Origin: Isoetes taiwanensis
Lineage: Eukaryota > Streptophyta > Lycopodiopsida > Isoetales > Isoetaceae
Assembly (NCBI GenBank): GCA_021234155.1
Contig: JAJEKV010000005.1
Coordinates: 27,034,570-27,098,569 of the forward strand
Direction of reading: 5' to 3'
Length of the DNA stretch: 64,000 nt
Shown: piece after piece, positions 47,764 to 60,600 of the stretch
How the letters are laid out: every line of letters begins with the position of its first letter
Numbering within the stretch: the first letter of the stretch is position 1
Notes under the pieces: model-generated
The model's input: only the letters and a program-made list of their open reading frames with translations
Databases searched by the model: none
What the model was told of the DNA's origin: nothing
Translations under genes and position numbers: made by a program

Positions 47764-49350
47764 ATGAATGACTCCTATAGGCGGTTATGCGTGCTTGGCG
47801 CTTTGGCAACACCCTCCAACGCTAGTAGGCTCACCCCTGAACAAGAATTGATGTTAATGAAAAGGCAACTCGGCGAGTTACAGGCCTATGTTTTACATAC
47901 CAATCCACTGCCACATACTCAGGAGGATGGACCGGAATTGCCTCCGCGACCACTGAGTCCACCTGCGCAACAGCCATCTCCTCCCAGAGCTAGCCCTGTA
48001 CCTGTACCACGGACAACTCATGCTAAACGTCACCGGAGTTCCTCTAAGGATAGCGCCGCCTCCTCACATTCGGCCACCTCGGGTTCTTCGGGGTCCTCGC
48101 TGTCAGACAGTGACCATTCAAGGCGTAAGGATAAGGAGTACCGGAAAACTGTTGATACAGCCATCACTAGCATATGGAAGAACCGGAAATTAGCTCAGTT
48201 TGACGGGAAATCCCGAGGAGGCTTGAACGCAGAATCTTGGTTGGATGAGATGAAGGAATTTGGGAAGTCCTATGGAATGACGGAGAAGGATACAGGGAAG
48301 GTCGCCACCACCAACCTTACTGGAGCTGCCCGTATTTGGTGGAAGGGTTACGCTAGAGCTAAGCACCTGGACAGGAGCAGATGCAAGTTCAAGAAGTTCG
48401 CTAAGGCTTTTAAATCGCATTATGTGCCTCGTCTGGGCGCAAAATGCCAAATCGTCCGACCTTTTATAGGTTGGAACAGAAGGGCATGTCCGTGCAGGCC
48501 TACACTGACGAATTCATGCGTTTGAGGTTGTATGTACCGGGAATGAATGAGAAAAGGGCAGTAGAGGGCTACATTGAAGGATTGGCCCCATCCATTAAAC
48601 GTATGGTCAAGGCCATTGACCCAAAGTCGATAGCGTGGCTGAAAGCTAAGGCATTAAGCCTTGAGGAAGACACGCCAAGGAGCCGATATCCGCGACACTG
48701 CTCCTTATTCGCGACCCACGGCCGTCCACACCTTACAAACCCCGTTAAGCCAAGTCCGGGGCCCTCTCAAAGCACAATTCTTACAACCCCGCCGGAGAGA
48801 AGAAAGTAAGCCTTTAGCACGCCGGATAAACGAACAATGTTGGTAAGGAAGTTCGGGGCCTCTTACGGTCCATTCCTAAAGAGGCCGGAGAACAGCTCAC
48901 GGGATAAGGCATGTTCTGGGTGCATGAGGCTGGACATTTCATGCGACTTGCCCGTCACGTTCGCAGACGCTCTCAACGGCCATGGCCGACTGGATTGGGA
49001 AGATCCGGAGTCCAATCTTCTTTGGGAGGGCGAGGCTCCCGAAAGTACATTCCACGGTCGGCTCTCATATTCTTCTTTGCTATAGAAGCAGGCAATGCCG
49101 AAAGTCACCTTACATTATTTCTACAATAGGCCAAATAGGCAAAGCTCCCTTCATAATTTTGATGGACACGGGTAGTACGCATAATTTTGCTTCTCCTAGA
49201 ATGGCCCGTGCATCTGCACTGGAGACTTTGAAATCCCGACCTAAGCCGGTCACATTGGCGGTGGTAAGATCGGACATACTCATGGTCGCCGTATTAACCT
49301 TAAGATCACGGTTGCGGTGTGCACCCGATTGCCTTGGGTGCCGAAGTTAA
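47764..49350 (+). pseudogene. gag and protease of the nested chromovirus
   Basis: The gag frame 47764-48525 has a Pro/Ser-rich start. It then carries LNAESWLDEMKEFGKSYGMT and GAARIWWKGYARAKHL, matching the outer element's gag. It shifts frame at about 48450 and continues (YRLEQKGMSVQAYTDEFMRL). The zinc-knuckle region near 48900-48950 (GHFMR) is frame-broken. The protease motif APFIILMDTGSTHNFAS lies near 49150-49190. Confidence 0.85.
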
Positions 49351-49570
49351 TGGACATTGGAAAATATGATCTTATTGTGGGAATGGAGTTTTTAGCGTCT
49401 GCCAAGGCCAACATAGGCTGGTGAGAAACGGAGGTCACCTTCAACGCCGCTAATGGAGCACGTGTGTGACAATAAAAGGTGATCCATTCAACTCCGCTAT
49501 CGCGGTCAATGTCCTTAAAAAGCGATTCACGAAAAGCTATATGCAGGAGTGAACTCCTTTATCATTAGAA

Positions 49571-52297
49571 TTGCTTCCATTGAGTCCGACTCTAAAAGAA
49601 GCAATAAATCGATGCCTTACCATTAGATATTGCTACCCTTCTTCTTCGAATTTAGCGATCTTTTTCCGAGATGAGATCCATAAGCTTCCTCCTTTTAGAG
49701 GGGTAGAATGTGAGATAACTCTTGAACCAGAACGAAGCCTACCAAAGCAAGGCCCCGTCTGAAATGAGTCCTCCTGAGTTAGCGGAGCTTAAGAAACAAA
49801 CTACAAGAGTTACTGAATTTGGGGTTTATTCGGCCTAGTGTTTCGCCATTTGGCGCTCCTATTCTTTTTGTCAAGAAGAAAGATGGCTCCTTAAGGATGT
49901 GTATTGATTATAGGCAACTCAACAAGCATACCATCAAGAATCGCTATGCTTTGCCTAGGGCGAGATGATCTTATGGACCCGGTTACAAGGAGCAAAATAT
50001 TTCTCAAAGATTGATTTTAGCTCACGGGTACCATCGGATAAGGATTAAGGAAGAGGACATCCATAAGTCTGCTTTTCATACCCGATATGGGCATTATGAA
50101 TTCACTGTCATGCCTTTTGGATTGACCAACGCCCCTGCAACGTTTATGCGGCTGATGAATGACATCTTCCGCCAATACTTGGATGACTTTGTTGTCATTT
50201 TCTTTGATGACATTCTCATCTATAGTAAAACCTTGCAGCAACATGAACAACATCTTCGATTAGCTTTGCAAAAGCTAAAGCGCCATCGACTCTTAGCCAA
50301 GTTCTCTAAATGCAAGTTAAGCCACTCAGGGTGGACTACTTGGGGCATATTATCTCGCCAAAGGAATTGCTCTGACCCCGGCTAAGATAGAAGCGATAAA
50401 GGATTGGCCCATTCCATTAATGTTTTGAGGTCCCGGAGTTTCTTGGGACTCGCGGGGATATTATCGGAAATTTGTTAAGGATTTTGCAACAATTGCCGCA
50501 CCTCTTACTAATCTCACAAGACATGAGCAAGTAAAGGATTGGATGGAACATTGGAAAACAAAAGTCCAAGTCGGCTTTCTCGAAACTCAAGGATGCTTTA
50601 ACATCGGCACCGGTCCTTACCTTGCCCGATCCGGAAAAGGATAAATCGGTAGCCACCGATCACGAGTAAGATAGCTACCGGGTGGTGTGTTAATGCAGGA
50701 GGGGAGAGTTGTTGCCTACGATTCAAAGAAGATGAATGATGATGCAGAAGCGGCGATACCCTACCCATGACCGAGGAGTTGTTTGGCGGTTAATGCGTCG
50801 CTCGTATTTGGAGACACTACCTTCTTGGTAGAAGATTTCAGTTGGATACGGATATAACCCGCACCCATTGTAATGCCATTTCCACACTCACCAGCGAGTT
50901 TGGGAAGCGAGATAGAAACAGAACCTTGGCCCACGAGATCCCAATTACGTAATATTTGGGAAAGTTTGGGTAGGGAAGCCCGTCTGCCGATAGAGAACGT
51001 GAAGCATTCCGTTCATATAAGAAGGAGGGCAACTTATTATATTACAAAGATAAGTTGTGTGTTCCAGTGACTTCAGGGGTTCGAAAGTTGATTCTCCATG
51101 ACACCCACAACAGCCCTATAGCAGGACATGCGGGTTTTATGAAAACTTACTTTAAGATCCGCTCCAGCTATTTTTGGCCTTCCATGAAGAAGGATATTGC
51201 TAGGTACATCAAAGCGATTGTCGGGTTTGTCGACAAACCAAAGCAGAGCAATTAAGAGTTCCTGGGGAGTTGCAACCTTTGGATGTGCCCAACGCCAAGT
51301 GGGAAGTCATAACCATGGATTTCATTGTGGGGCTTCCACGTACTCTCCGTGGGTATGATGCCTTAATGGTCGTGGTCGACAAATTATCAAAGATGGCTCA
51401 CTTCCTGCCATGTCGCACCACGGACACCGCCTTCGACACCGCCTTGCTCTTTGCAAAGGAAATTTTCAGGTTGCACGGGATGCCAAGAGTAATTGTATCG
51501 GATAGGGATCCTAAGTTTGTCAGTGCATTCTGGAAGGATTTCTTCGCCACCATTCAGACCAAGCTTGCCATGAGTACAGCCTACCATCCTCAGACAGATG
51601 GTCAAACGAGCGTGTCAATCGTTATTATCGAAGACATGCTAAGAAGCTATGTATGGAGTAAACAGTCACAATGGGCGGATTATATTTACTTGGTAGAATT
51701 CGCCTACAACAGTACAAAGCAGGAGTCTTCTAGAATGTCTCCCTTCATGATAAATTATGGCTATCAATGTCTTACTCCAGACACATGGCATAATCCTGTT
51801 TCTAAAGTGGAGGTCTCTCAACAACTCCTTCTAGAAATGCGAGGCCTTGGTGGAAGAAGTTCTGGGGTTACTTATTGGCTGCGCGCAATCGTCCGAAAAA
51901 GTCTAGGCGATAAGCACCAACCCCACCGGATCTTCCGTGGGCTTATCGGTTTGGCTTAAGATCAAAGTAAAACAAGCCAAGCTTAAAATTGGGAACTCAG
52001 AAGAAGTTGGCACCCGGATGGGGCGGGCCATTCGGGATTACATCGTGTGGGGAGAACAGGGCATATCGCTTGGACTTGCCACCCCGCTTGAAGATCCACA
52101 AGGTCTTTCACGTGAGTCTTCTCGAAGCAACACACCCTGATCCAGAGGAGGTTTTGGATACTCCAACACTCCTAGAAATGACGGAAGAGCAACAGCTGGA
52201 AATAGTGCCCCAAGCTCTTCTTGATCGAGCTTACAAAGCGGACCGGGGAGGACTCAAATGTTGCAATACTTGGTCAAGTGGAAGCACTTACCGTTGA
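49571..52297 (+). pseudogene. pol of the nested chromovirus
   Basis: RT pieces run from 49660 (IHKLPPFRGVECEITLEPER) to 50385, with the catalytic [11 protein letters not shown] (DD about 50206-50211). RNase H (50640-50850) is badly shifted. Integrase is best preserved: HDTHNSPIAGHAGFMKTYFK (51100) and MDFIVGLPRTLRGYDALMVV (51318). SDRDPKFVSAFWKD, near 51500, is followed by YHPQTDGQT. The chromodomain start (YLVKWKHLP, about 52265-52295) shifts frame at once. Many one- or two-base indels disrupt the frame. Confidence 0.88.
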
Positions 52298-53058
52298 GGA
52301 TGCTACCGGGTGATGAAGATAGACCTTGAGAAGCACTATCCGGACTTCATGCGGGGGAATCTCAAGGCCGCACCATCAATGATGCTATCAACCCCGCCCT
52401 TCCGGTAAGCTTGAAGGCTGATTTCGCCGAGAATCATGTTCTAGAGGGGTAGATGCATCGTACCTTATAACAATAACCGATGATGAGATCACCTTCGTGT
52501 TCTCTAGGGGCGTGGTGTATTGTTGATGTTGACATGACCGCCGCATTGCTTGAAAAGCATATAGTAAATAGACCGCGTTCATTCCGGCAATGCGGAACTC
52601 CCGACCATTCCTTATGCCGCAATAAATTGCAAGCCCTAGACATGATAGACTCCCTTCTAGATACTTTCTATTTTTCTTTATAGGGGGTGGCCCCTTTAAC
52701 CACACCTTCATCATATTATTAATCTACGGGTATATGGATATGTGCGGGCCGATGAACAATTAAATTCCGCCGCCTTGTATAGAGGGTTGCTGATGACCCA
52801 ACTTTTCCCGTAGTCCTTTTGTCTACATGTGTGATTTATGTTGTCTAAATGTTTTGAATCGGACTGTGGTCCTAAACTCTCTTGATGATCACTTGTGTAA
52901 GGCACCTTCGTGCTTGTACTTTGCTATTGTAACTTCAATATATATTACTGTCAGAAATACTATAATTTCAACGTAGTAATGTTATATTCTTAACTCCATT
53001 TTTCTAATTAAATACATTCGTTTAGTTGACCCCAATGCTGAGGACAGCATTATTTTTT

Positions 53059-53071
53059 AAGGAGGGGAGAA
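53059..53071 (+). other. Polypurine tract of the nested chromovirus
   Basis: AAGGAGGGGAGAA directly precedes the 3' LTR start at 53072. Confidence 0.9.
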
Positions 53072-54695
53072 TGTGACGTTCCACGTATTTATACGGTCTA
53101 CGTCACGTGTGACGTTCCACGTATTTATACGGTCTACGTCACGTATTCATACGAGGCACGTACAACTGGGAGTATGGGAACGTGATTGCAACCTAAGGGG
53201 TTACCTTACAATGGATTAAATTAGCTATGCTAATTTAACACAGTAATAATAATAACCTATAACTTAGGAAGTGGGGCTAATTACCATTTGGGGAGGCGCC
53301 ACACCTCCCAATCGATTGGGGTGCATGGGGGTTGCCAAGTTTGGATGCCAACTTGACCCCTATCCCTGGGATTGACTCCTCTAATCGACCAAGGAAGGCC
53401 AGGAGCTGAGCGCCATCATCCACCTGCAGAGAATCACCATACTAGTCGTCCCTGTGCAGCAGCAGCTGAATTCCTAACTCCCTGGAGATGGAAGCGCCCC
53501 ATGGAAATGAGTCCAGCCAGAATTCAGGTAGGTGGCTATGTGAATTCTAGATAACGCTTGGTTGTGTCCGTTTCTCTCTTCTCTTTGGGATTCAATCTAA
53601 CCCTTGGTTGTACAAACAAATTCTCTTTATATTCAATTCGGATTTCTACTCTGAGAGGATGAATTGTTAGCTCTTCGTTAAATCTGACTCTGAAACGGGG
53701 GGATTACGGGGGGTAGAGACCTCTGAACCATGTATTGTAGTATGCTCCTAGATAGCGCCCAATAGAGTCCCATTAATTGCGGCCTGTGCACAAGAACCCA
53801 CCGGGTCCTAGATGCTATGGTCTGGCTTAGCACCAGACAAGGAACACAGTGGTGACATGAGGGGTGGGGTCTTGCATGAGCATACATGGCTCCTGAGACT
53901 CCTACTGATGGGCTAGGCCCTGATGGCCCGGGTCACGTAGAGGGCGGGTATGGGTCCGACACTCCCCGGGTGGGAAGGTGTGATCCGTGTATGGAGCACC
54001 TTGCACTTTGAGTAGATTTAGGGCGAGTAAGTCGGTGCGGATCACGGGTCGCCGATCGGCACGTATTCTCTAGCTTCGCCCGTGGAACCACCGTGATTAC
54101 GGAAGGGGACGCTTCCCCGGCCTGCCTCATCGGACCGAGGTCATGAACCCGGAGTAGGCTCAAAGGGTGATTCCTCCTCAACTGCGTCTCCCAAGGCTAT
54201 AGCAAAGCCATAGCATGAATTGACCCATCTCGCAAAGTGTGCAATGTGGGGGCGGATGGAGTGGACAACCCTAGCCGATGTTCTATTGCCCGCCAACGCC
54301 ATGCCAAGATTCGGTCTGCCGATCTCTTGAGGCCTAGCCAGCCGTCGATCCTCCTCCGAGTCTCGAGCCGGGTAGAACCACGGGTTACGGGTGTTTTCCT
54401 AGGATTAGATGCATATTCTATGCCGTTGGTATATTAGATGGATGCGCCACCCTTCGTGGTGGTTATTTATGTATATTCATGCTGTGTGCTAACCCTTGTA
54501 TTCATGCTTCCGCGACGTAGGAGTCCCATTGAAGGCGTGGGCCGAATGACCCCTTCGTGTCCTTCTTTCGGGCCTCATTTCATAGGTGGCCCGAAACAGA
54601 CGGAGGGCCCTGCTCGTGGTGAGATGTTCGCCATGGGAGGGGAAAGTCCCCGTATGTATACGTCCGAGGGTCGTATATATTCTGGGAGCGTCACA
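53072..54695 (+). repeat. 3' LTR of the nested chromovirus
   Basis: It matches the 5' LTR closely in most parts and has the same 36-bp tandem duplication at its start (53072-53107 and 53108-53143). Differences are concentrated in two short blocks (about 53640-53710 and 53905-54370) as small indels. Confidence 0.92.
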
Positions 54696-54773
54696 CCTGC
54701 AATTCCATATTATGCCATTCTAGAAGATATTAGTGTAGTTATGATGAATACATTAGGTTTATGTAGCCAAAAA

Positions 54774-55080
54774 GCATCCACCACTCACACAGTGCGCGAG
54801 GAGAAAATCTGAGAATGGCGGATTTGGTCTGGGCGCACTTTCTGTGAGGGGTCACCTCTTTTTGGGTCCAATTTTCAATTTATAAAGAGTTTCTTAGCGT
54901 TTTAACATGCAAAACTAGCTAAAATCTAAGGGATAAACTGAATTGCACTATTAGATTACCTAAATTATGCATCTAACTAGGTCAACATGGATCCACCACT
55001 CACACAGTGCGCGGGGAGCAAATCCGAGCATGGCAGATTTGGTCTGGGCGCACTCTGTGAGGGGTCACCTCTTTTTGGCC
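54774..55080 (-). repeat. Two-copy hairpin repeat in the outer element's leader
   Basis: A unit of about 95 bases occurs at about 54774-54866 and 54989-55080. In each, CTCACACAGTGCGC (54784-54797; 54999-55012) faces its near reverse complement GCGCACT(..)CTGTGAG about 35 bases later, so each copy can form a stem of about 13 bp. They lie between the primer site and the first ORF, where retroelement RNAs often carry packaging or dimer signals. Confidence 0.8.
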
Positions 55081-55266
55081 AAATTTGGTTGGGTTTTTGC
55101 TAAAACTTACTACTAACTTATCATTAACCTATTTACTGCACTAGAAATTGGAAAAAAATTTCCAATTTTCGATGTTCATGCTTGGGTGGGTATTCCCAAG
55201 ACTGGAAGTCTACTGTTAGTCCTAATAGGGAATGGTCAGTGCTCGATCTTGGTCTACCAAGATCTT

Positions 55267-55278
55267 GCTCTGATACCA
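55267..55278 (-). other. Primer binding site of the outer chromovirus
   Basis: The minus strand reads TGGTATCAGAGC one base after the LTR end, an exact initiator tRNA-Met site. Confidence 0.92.
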
Positions 55279-55279
55279 C

Positions 55280-56868
55280 TGTGACGTCCACTACTTCTTA
55301 TAACACATCGTATCAGAAGACGGAGCATTCCCCCTGACAGCCAAACTAGCAGGGGCCACCCACCTAACACCACTCCCCGTGGAATTAGCCAGCAAGGGAA
55401 GAGTGGATGTGTCATTCACCCGTCTCCCTTCGGGTCGACCTAGCGGCGGAAGCGTGAACAAACAAGAGCACATAATAACAGTATATCAATACAATCACCC
55501 CGAAGGGTGAACACATCATAATCATCACATATACAACAACATCAACATGAACAATAACAACAAAGGAGATCCTACCCAGGGCTCAGACTCAAGGGGGTTT
55601 GACTGACGGCTTGGGCCTCCCGAAGTCATTGCAGACAGAATTCATGGCAATGGATTTGGCTGGCATAAGAACATAGCTGAGGGTAGTCCACACCATCCGC
55701 CCCTCCTGTGCACACTTTGTAGAGTAGGTTGAAAAGTATTGGGACAGGATCGTAGCCTGCCGGGTACATAGCCAAGAGGGCTACTACTGGGTTGCATCTC
55801 CCCAGCCCCGATGAGGCAGGATGAGAGTCACCTCTCATCTAGAGGCATGCATGCCCATCACAGGTGGCTAGAGGGCCACTGCCCTTATTCGACTTAACCT
55901 CATGGAAGGCGATGCATCGCCCCAAAGGTGTCAAGCTCATGCCTTGCCCACACGCAGTGGCAAGCCATACGTTAAGCCTAGCTCACTAAGGTTCCTGGTA
56001 GGCTTTACACACCAGAGGAACCTTTCAGTGATGGGACAAGTCCCCCTTCTTCATCGGCCTAGCCCCTCCACCCACAACCAGGCGGGCTCTTTGTGCACAG
56101 GCCGCATGTAATTGGGAACTAGTAGGCTACCTAGAATCATCTGCTACACAGGCTTTAGGCCTCTACCCCCCTTCCCAATACATGGAGGTCAAAGAGTGAA
56201 ATACCAACATCATCACAGAACTGAAATGAATAATAACATCTAATCTTTCTACCTAAACATCCAGAGTTAGGTTCCTTTGTTAGGGCTTATGATCTCGGGA
56301 TCTGTAAGGCCTCTATGGCTGAACTAATATGCTAAACTAGCTTATTGCCTAGCCAAAAGGCGGCTTTGCACAACAAAATGACTAATTACCTGGTGCTCGA
56401 CCTGCTCCATATCCTCGGGACGCATCCATGCCTTTGATCCTGCTGAAGACTGCTGCTACTGGAAGTTCTCTTGTGCAAAGGCGGCTTTACAGAGCCTGGC
56501 AATGCAAATTTGGGTCCTAGCTTGGCCGGAATGGCTCAAGAGAACCCTAAATGCGAAAGAAGGGCTCAAGGAAAATCCTAAATGCAAAGAGAAGAAAAGG
56601 TTTAGGGTTTAAGGGAAAAACTCTTATATAGAAACCCTTAGGGTTAGGTTAGACAGTGGCCAAATGGGGTTTAGCCATTTGGCAATGGGATCCATTGGGT
56701 TTATAATTGTGTATTTAACATGCACAACATTCGAGATTGCCCCCCTAGGTGCAACTCTTGCCCCCTAGGTGCAACCCTTTACGGCCTCCAAGTACATTTG
56801 TGACATATACGTGTGACGTAGCAGTATAATATACGTATTCGGGTCGTATATTATGCTGGAACATCACA
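55280..56868 (-). repeat. 5' LTR of the outer chromovirus
   Basis: It is the partner of 27555-29166, with scattered substitutions. It lacks the duplicated terminal segment of the left copy. It is followed by the TGTTT target duplication at 56869-56873. Confidence 0.92.
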
Positions 56869-56873
56869 TGTTT

Positions 56874-57652
56874 GCACTCCAAGCCGTGAGTATTTTCCAG
56901 CAAGCTTTGAACCCAAAATGGAAGGGGCTAAAGCTATGACAGCAGGGTTGGATTGCACGGCAGGATTAGCTCCTGAAACTGAAATTTCTTCGCGCAACAG
57001 ATATTTCGTCTGAATCCTTTCAAGAAGGACTAGTTTTGCTATCCACAGGGGCTCTGGATGATTAAGACTAATGTGCTATGATTTTGCTACGATTTTGCTC
57101 AAAAAAAACAAGATACAGAGTAATGGTTGTGCACTAGAAGAAGTTCGAAAGCATCAATCGGGCATCTACATCAAGCATCGATATGCAGTGAGGAAGCGAG
57201 AATGCAACAACAAAACAGGGCCTAATGCCACGTGGGGCCTCTTGAGTGGAAATTTGCAACAACCGGTCATTACGTCCGGTAATTTCCACTGGTCGGACAT
57301 AGGCCCTAGCGGCGCTGGCAGACTCGGCGGAGCACTAAGCGGCTCCGCCACTCGTGCACCGCCTCGTCTGGCAGAGCCGCTAGAGCCTTTACAAGACGTA
57401 ATGATCCTCCCAATGGAAATTACCTAGTACATTGAGTTTCCTAGAGCTTCTAACAAGTAGTGAATACCATTACAAGATTGCACTTGAGGAATGTGGATAT
57501 TGCATGGTTAAGGGTCGCCTTTCAAACTGAAGTAGCTCGAACAGCCATGAGATTGCAATTGAAGGACAATTTAATATTAGGGATATTACACTACTGCAAA
57601 AGCTAAACTGACGAACTCGGGAACGCACTGTTAGATCAGGTTTCCGAGCTCC
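56874..57652. other. Upstream region of AP3B
   Basis: Outside the large retroelement there is no supportable coding sequence before the AP3B start. It must hold the AP3B promoter, unless an untranslated first exon lies further left, where the 29-kb retroelement begins about 0.8 kb away. The main visible structure is the fold-back at 57245-57424. Confidence 0.5.
57245..57424. repeat. Fold-back (MITE-like) sequence near the AP3B promoter
   Basis: GGTAATTTCCACTGG (57278-57292) is matched at 57410-57424 by its reverse complement with one mismatch. Between them GGCCCTAGCGGC faces GCCGCTAGAGCC, and GGCGGAGC (57326-57333) faces GCTCCGCC (57342-57349). The whole could fold into one long interrupted stem. 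A second stem (AGTGGAAATT at 57245-57254 with AATTTCCACT at 57281-57290) competes with it. It is GC-rich in an AT-rich setting. Confidence 0.75.
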
Positions 57653-60600
57653 ATGTTTCCGCAGCTCGCGTCGAGTGGCCTGACCAGAGTGTCTTCTCTG
57701 GTGGGAGCAGTCGATTCTGATGCTCACATTTACGACGATCCTAACGATGCTAATATTCCTGCCTTGCTCGATAGCCGCTATGAAGCGGAGAAGATTCAAG
57801 GTCTCAAATGCCTTATTGCTCTTCTGGCTCAGGGCAAAGACGTCTCAGGATTCTTTCCGCAGGTTAGCATTTTACACAATAGGATAGATATTGTCAATTA
57901 GCTTCACTGTTGCAGATGCTCACTCGTATTATGGCCGAAATCACGCCGTTATTTAACAAATCTTTACTGCTCATCTATTTGTAATTATTCGATAAGCTGG
58001 CTAAGAATTTAGTAGTTCAACCCCTACCCTCTTATGATCTGCCTTGCACTGGAAATTCTTGGATCTGTTCTCGAAGCAATAAATTCAATTGAGCTGTTTT
58101 TAAAGCAATAAACTTAATCTTGTTGTTGCTGGGCATGATTTTCAATCATCTTCATAAGAATGCATGAGTTCTCAATTTCAATATTTGGACACAAGATCTA
58201 GCAGTGCTCTTATGGTCTATGTGTCATGTATACAACATGCAGGTTGTGAAAAACGTGGCATCACCTTCTTTGGAAGTAAAGAAGCTTATCTACATCTACC
58301 TTGTACACTATGCTGACAAGTATTTACAATCTTATTCCCTATTTAATAATTTCAAGTCTCTGATTTTGTATGCAATGCAAAATTCTATACTTTTGGAAGT
58401 TCTAGCCCTAGACATGAATTTGCCAATGCATAACAGAATGCAGTGCCAATTACATGGAACTGGTGCTCATATAGGAACAGTAAGTTTGAAGAGATGGCAA
58501 GAAAAAAAAAAGGAAAAATTTCTTGATATTTTGTCTCCTACCATGTAATAATCCTGTACGCAGTTAGGAAAGTGGACGAAATTATGATACAGACTTTGAA
58601 GTAGAGCAGTTAGAAATGGGAAAAAAATTGAACAACTCTAGTACAGACACAAATGACTAACATTCAGAATTAATCCAGGTAAGGTATTGACAAAAATCGT
58701 AAATACCAGGATAGAAGCACCTTTGTAGAGCATATTTAAAACTAGTCATATACTTCTTAAATATTGTGTCGTGGAGACTCATACATCTGCATATTAGCAA
58801 GAAAAAGGAAAGATGGGGTTGAGGAAATGAGAAATATGCTGTTGAGACTATTTTTACCAGGTACTAGTTTCTGTGCAGTCTTCACACAGTATCTCAAATT
58901 TACCTTATGTCATGGGGACTTCTGCATCAAACATGGGAGTTGAGTTAAATATGCGGGGAACTATAAGCAAGATCATTTCTTGGTTCACTCTGGATAAAAA
59001 ATGTCTCATTTTGAAGGGTCTACATTTTCGCTGTCTGGCATCCTGATGCAAAGTTTGTATGTATTTGTATTTGTATTGAGCTGCTCTTGCTGCACCAAAG
59101 GTTAAATACTATATTTTAGTTATCTCTTTGACGATGTTATTCCCGATACTTTTGTCAGCAGTGTATACGTGCATTTTAACCATTTATACAGAAAAAGAAG
59201 CACATGTAAACTGGTCAATGTCGCATGCTGGACTGATCTCTAGGCTTCTAGTTGTCTCTCAGGTGTACATTTATACACATTATGCTTACTGAATAGTCCT
59301 GTCAGCTCGTTTAATGCGAATTTGCTTTCTGGACCATTACGTTCTCCCTTTAGGTTTTGAGGCGTGGTTTTATGATAATCACTGGAATGTTGAGAATTTA
59401 GGGAGAGAGAAACCCGAGGGTTCCGATGCGCTGTATGCACTTTTATTATTTTCTTTCATATCTCATTTGCCAGGATAGGAAATTGATGTGGCCGCTAGGG
59501 TCCATATTATTACTTTCTTAATAATTTCTACATATTTTTTTTCTAAAATATATGAAATTTACCTGCCAGATTTGGGTTATTTACAGGCGGCCTGATGAAG
59601 CTTTACTTTCTGTAAATAGTTTCCAAAAGGATTTGTCAGACCAGAATCCCATGGTCAGGGCATGGGCCTTACGGGCCATGTCAGGTATTAGAGTCCATGC
59701 TGTAGTGCCTTTGGTGATAATGGCAGCCAATAAGTGTGCAAGAGACCCATCTCCCTATGTACGGCGTTGCACTGCAAATGCTATAAGAAAAATACATGCC
59801 ATGGACCATGGGCAATATCAGAATGCCCTTGAAGAGGTGATGTTCTGTCTCATATTGTCATAATTTGTTTCCAGTGGATTGCAAATATAACGAACTTTGT
59901 TTCCTGGTGTTCTTCCATTTACAGCTCATTTGTATTTTGCTGAGTGACAACTGTGCTGCAGTAGTTGGAGCAGCAGCAGCTGCATTTGCCACTGTTTGTC
60001 CAGAGCACCTGTCCTTGCTGAGCTCTAGAATGAAGAACCTCTGTGAAATTCTCTCTGAAGTAGACGAATGGGGACAAGTAGTTCTCATGGATATCCTTTT
60101 GCGATATATAGTTGCAAAACATGGTCTTCCCGAACATTCAGCTTTTATCTGCTCAGAGTATGGACTAAAACTAGCACAGACATCACATAGTAATCAGAGA
60201 ACAGACAGATATTCAGATGTACTGTCAAATTCTGCAGACGAACAACAGGACGCCTTTTTTGTCAATAAAAGAATTGCATTCGGAGATATAGGTGGTAGTG
60301 AGGACTCCAATTCGTTGCAAAAGACGGACATCATAGATGACAGTGACTTTAGGCTTGTTTTGCGTTGCACATACCCACTATTATGGAGCCATAACAGTGC
60401 AGTGGTTCTAGCAGCAGCTGGAGTACATTGGCTTCTTTCCTCAGTGTCTGAAGTGAACAAAGTAGTCAAGCCATTGATATTTGTTTTGCGATCAGCTTAC
60501 GAATCACAATACATGGTGAGTCTGTCTCCATTGTCTGTTTAATGCAACAATTTGTTGATAAAGTCTCATCTTGATATGTTATAACCAAGTGGGCATTTGC

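Larger units (their letters stand above)
41601..54695 (+). mobile_element. Nested Ty3/gypsy chromovirus, 13.1 kb
   Basis: LTRs at 41601-43234 and 53072-54695 are flanked by CCTGC duplications. The internal order is primer site, long 5' region with extra ORFs, gag, protease, RT, RNase H, integrase and a broken chromodomain (LVKWKHLP near 52275), then the polypurine tract. Protein and LTR similarity put it in the same lineage as the outer element, which it entered in opposite orientation. The reading frames carry many single-base shifts. Confidence 0.92.
27555..56868 (-). mobile_element. Ty3/gypsy chromovirus, 29.3 kb with two later insertions
   Basis: LTRs at both ends begin TGTGACGT and end with a TCACA. 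They are flanked by identical TGTTT target duplications (27550-27554 and 56869-56873). On the minus strand the order is 5' LTR (56868-55280), tRNA-iMet primer site, leader, extra ORF, gag, protease, RT, RNase H, integrase, chromodomain, polypurine tract, 3' LTR. This order and the chromodomain place it among plant chromoviruses. Removing the nested retroelement (41601-54695 plus one copied CCTGC) and the Helitron (29387-34590) leaves about 11.0 kb. The coding regions are broken, so it cannot move by itself. Confidence 0.9.

Noticed and set aside
58204-58548. 114-codon ORF downstream of AP3B exon 2
   Set aside because: It overlaps exon 2 in another frame, and the rest reads through the following intron. 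The exon phases and conserved protein order rule it out.
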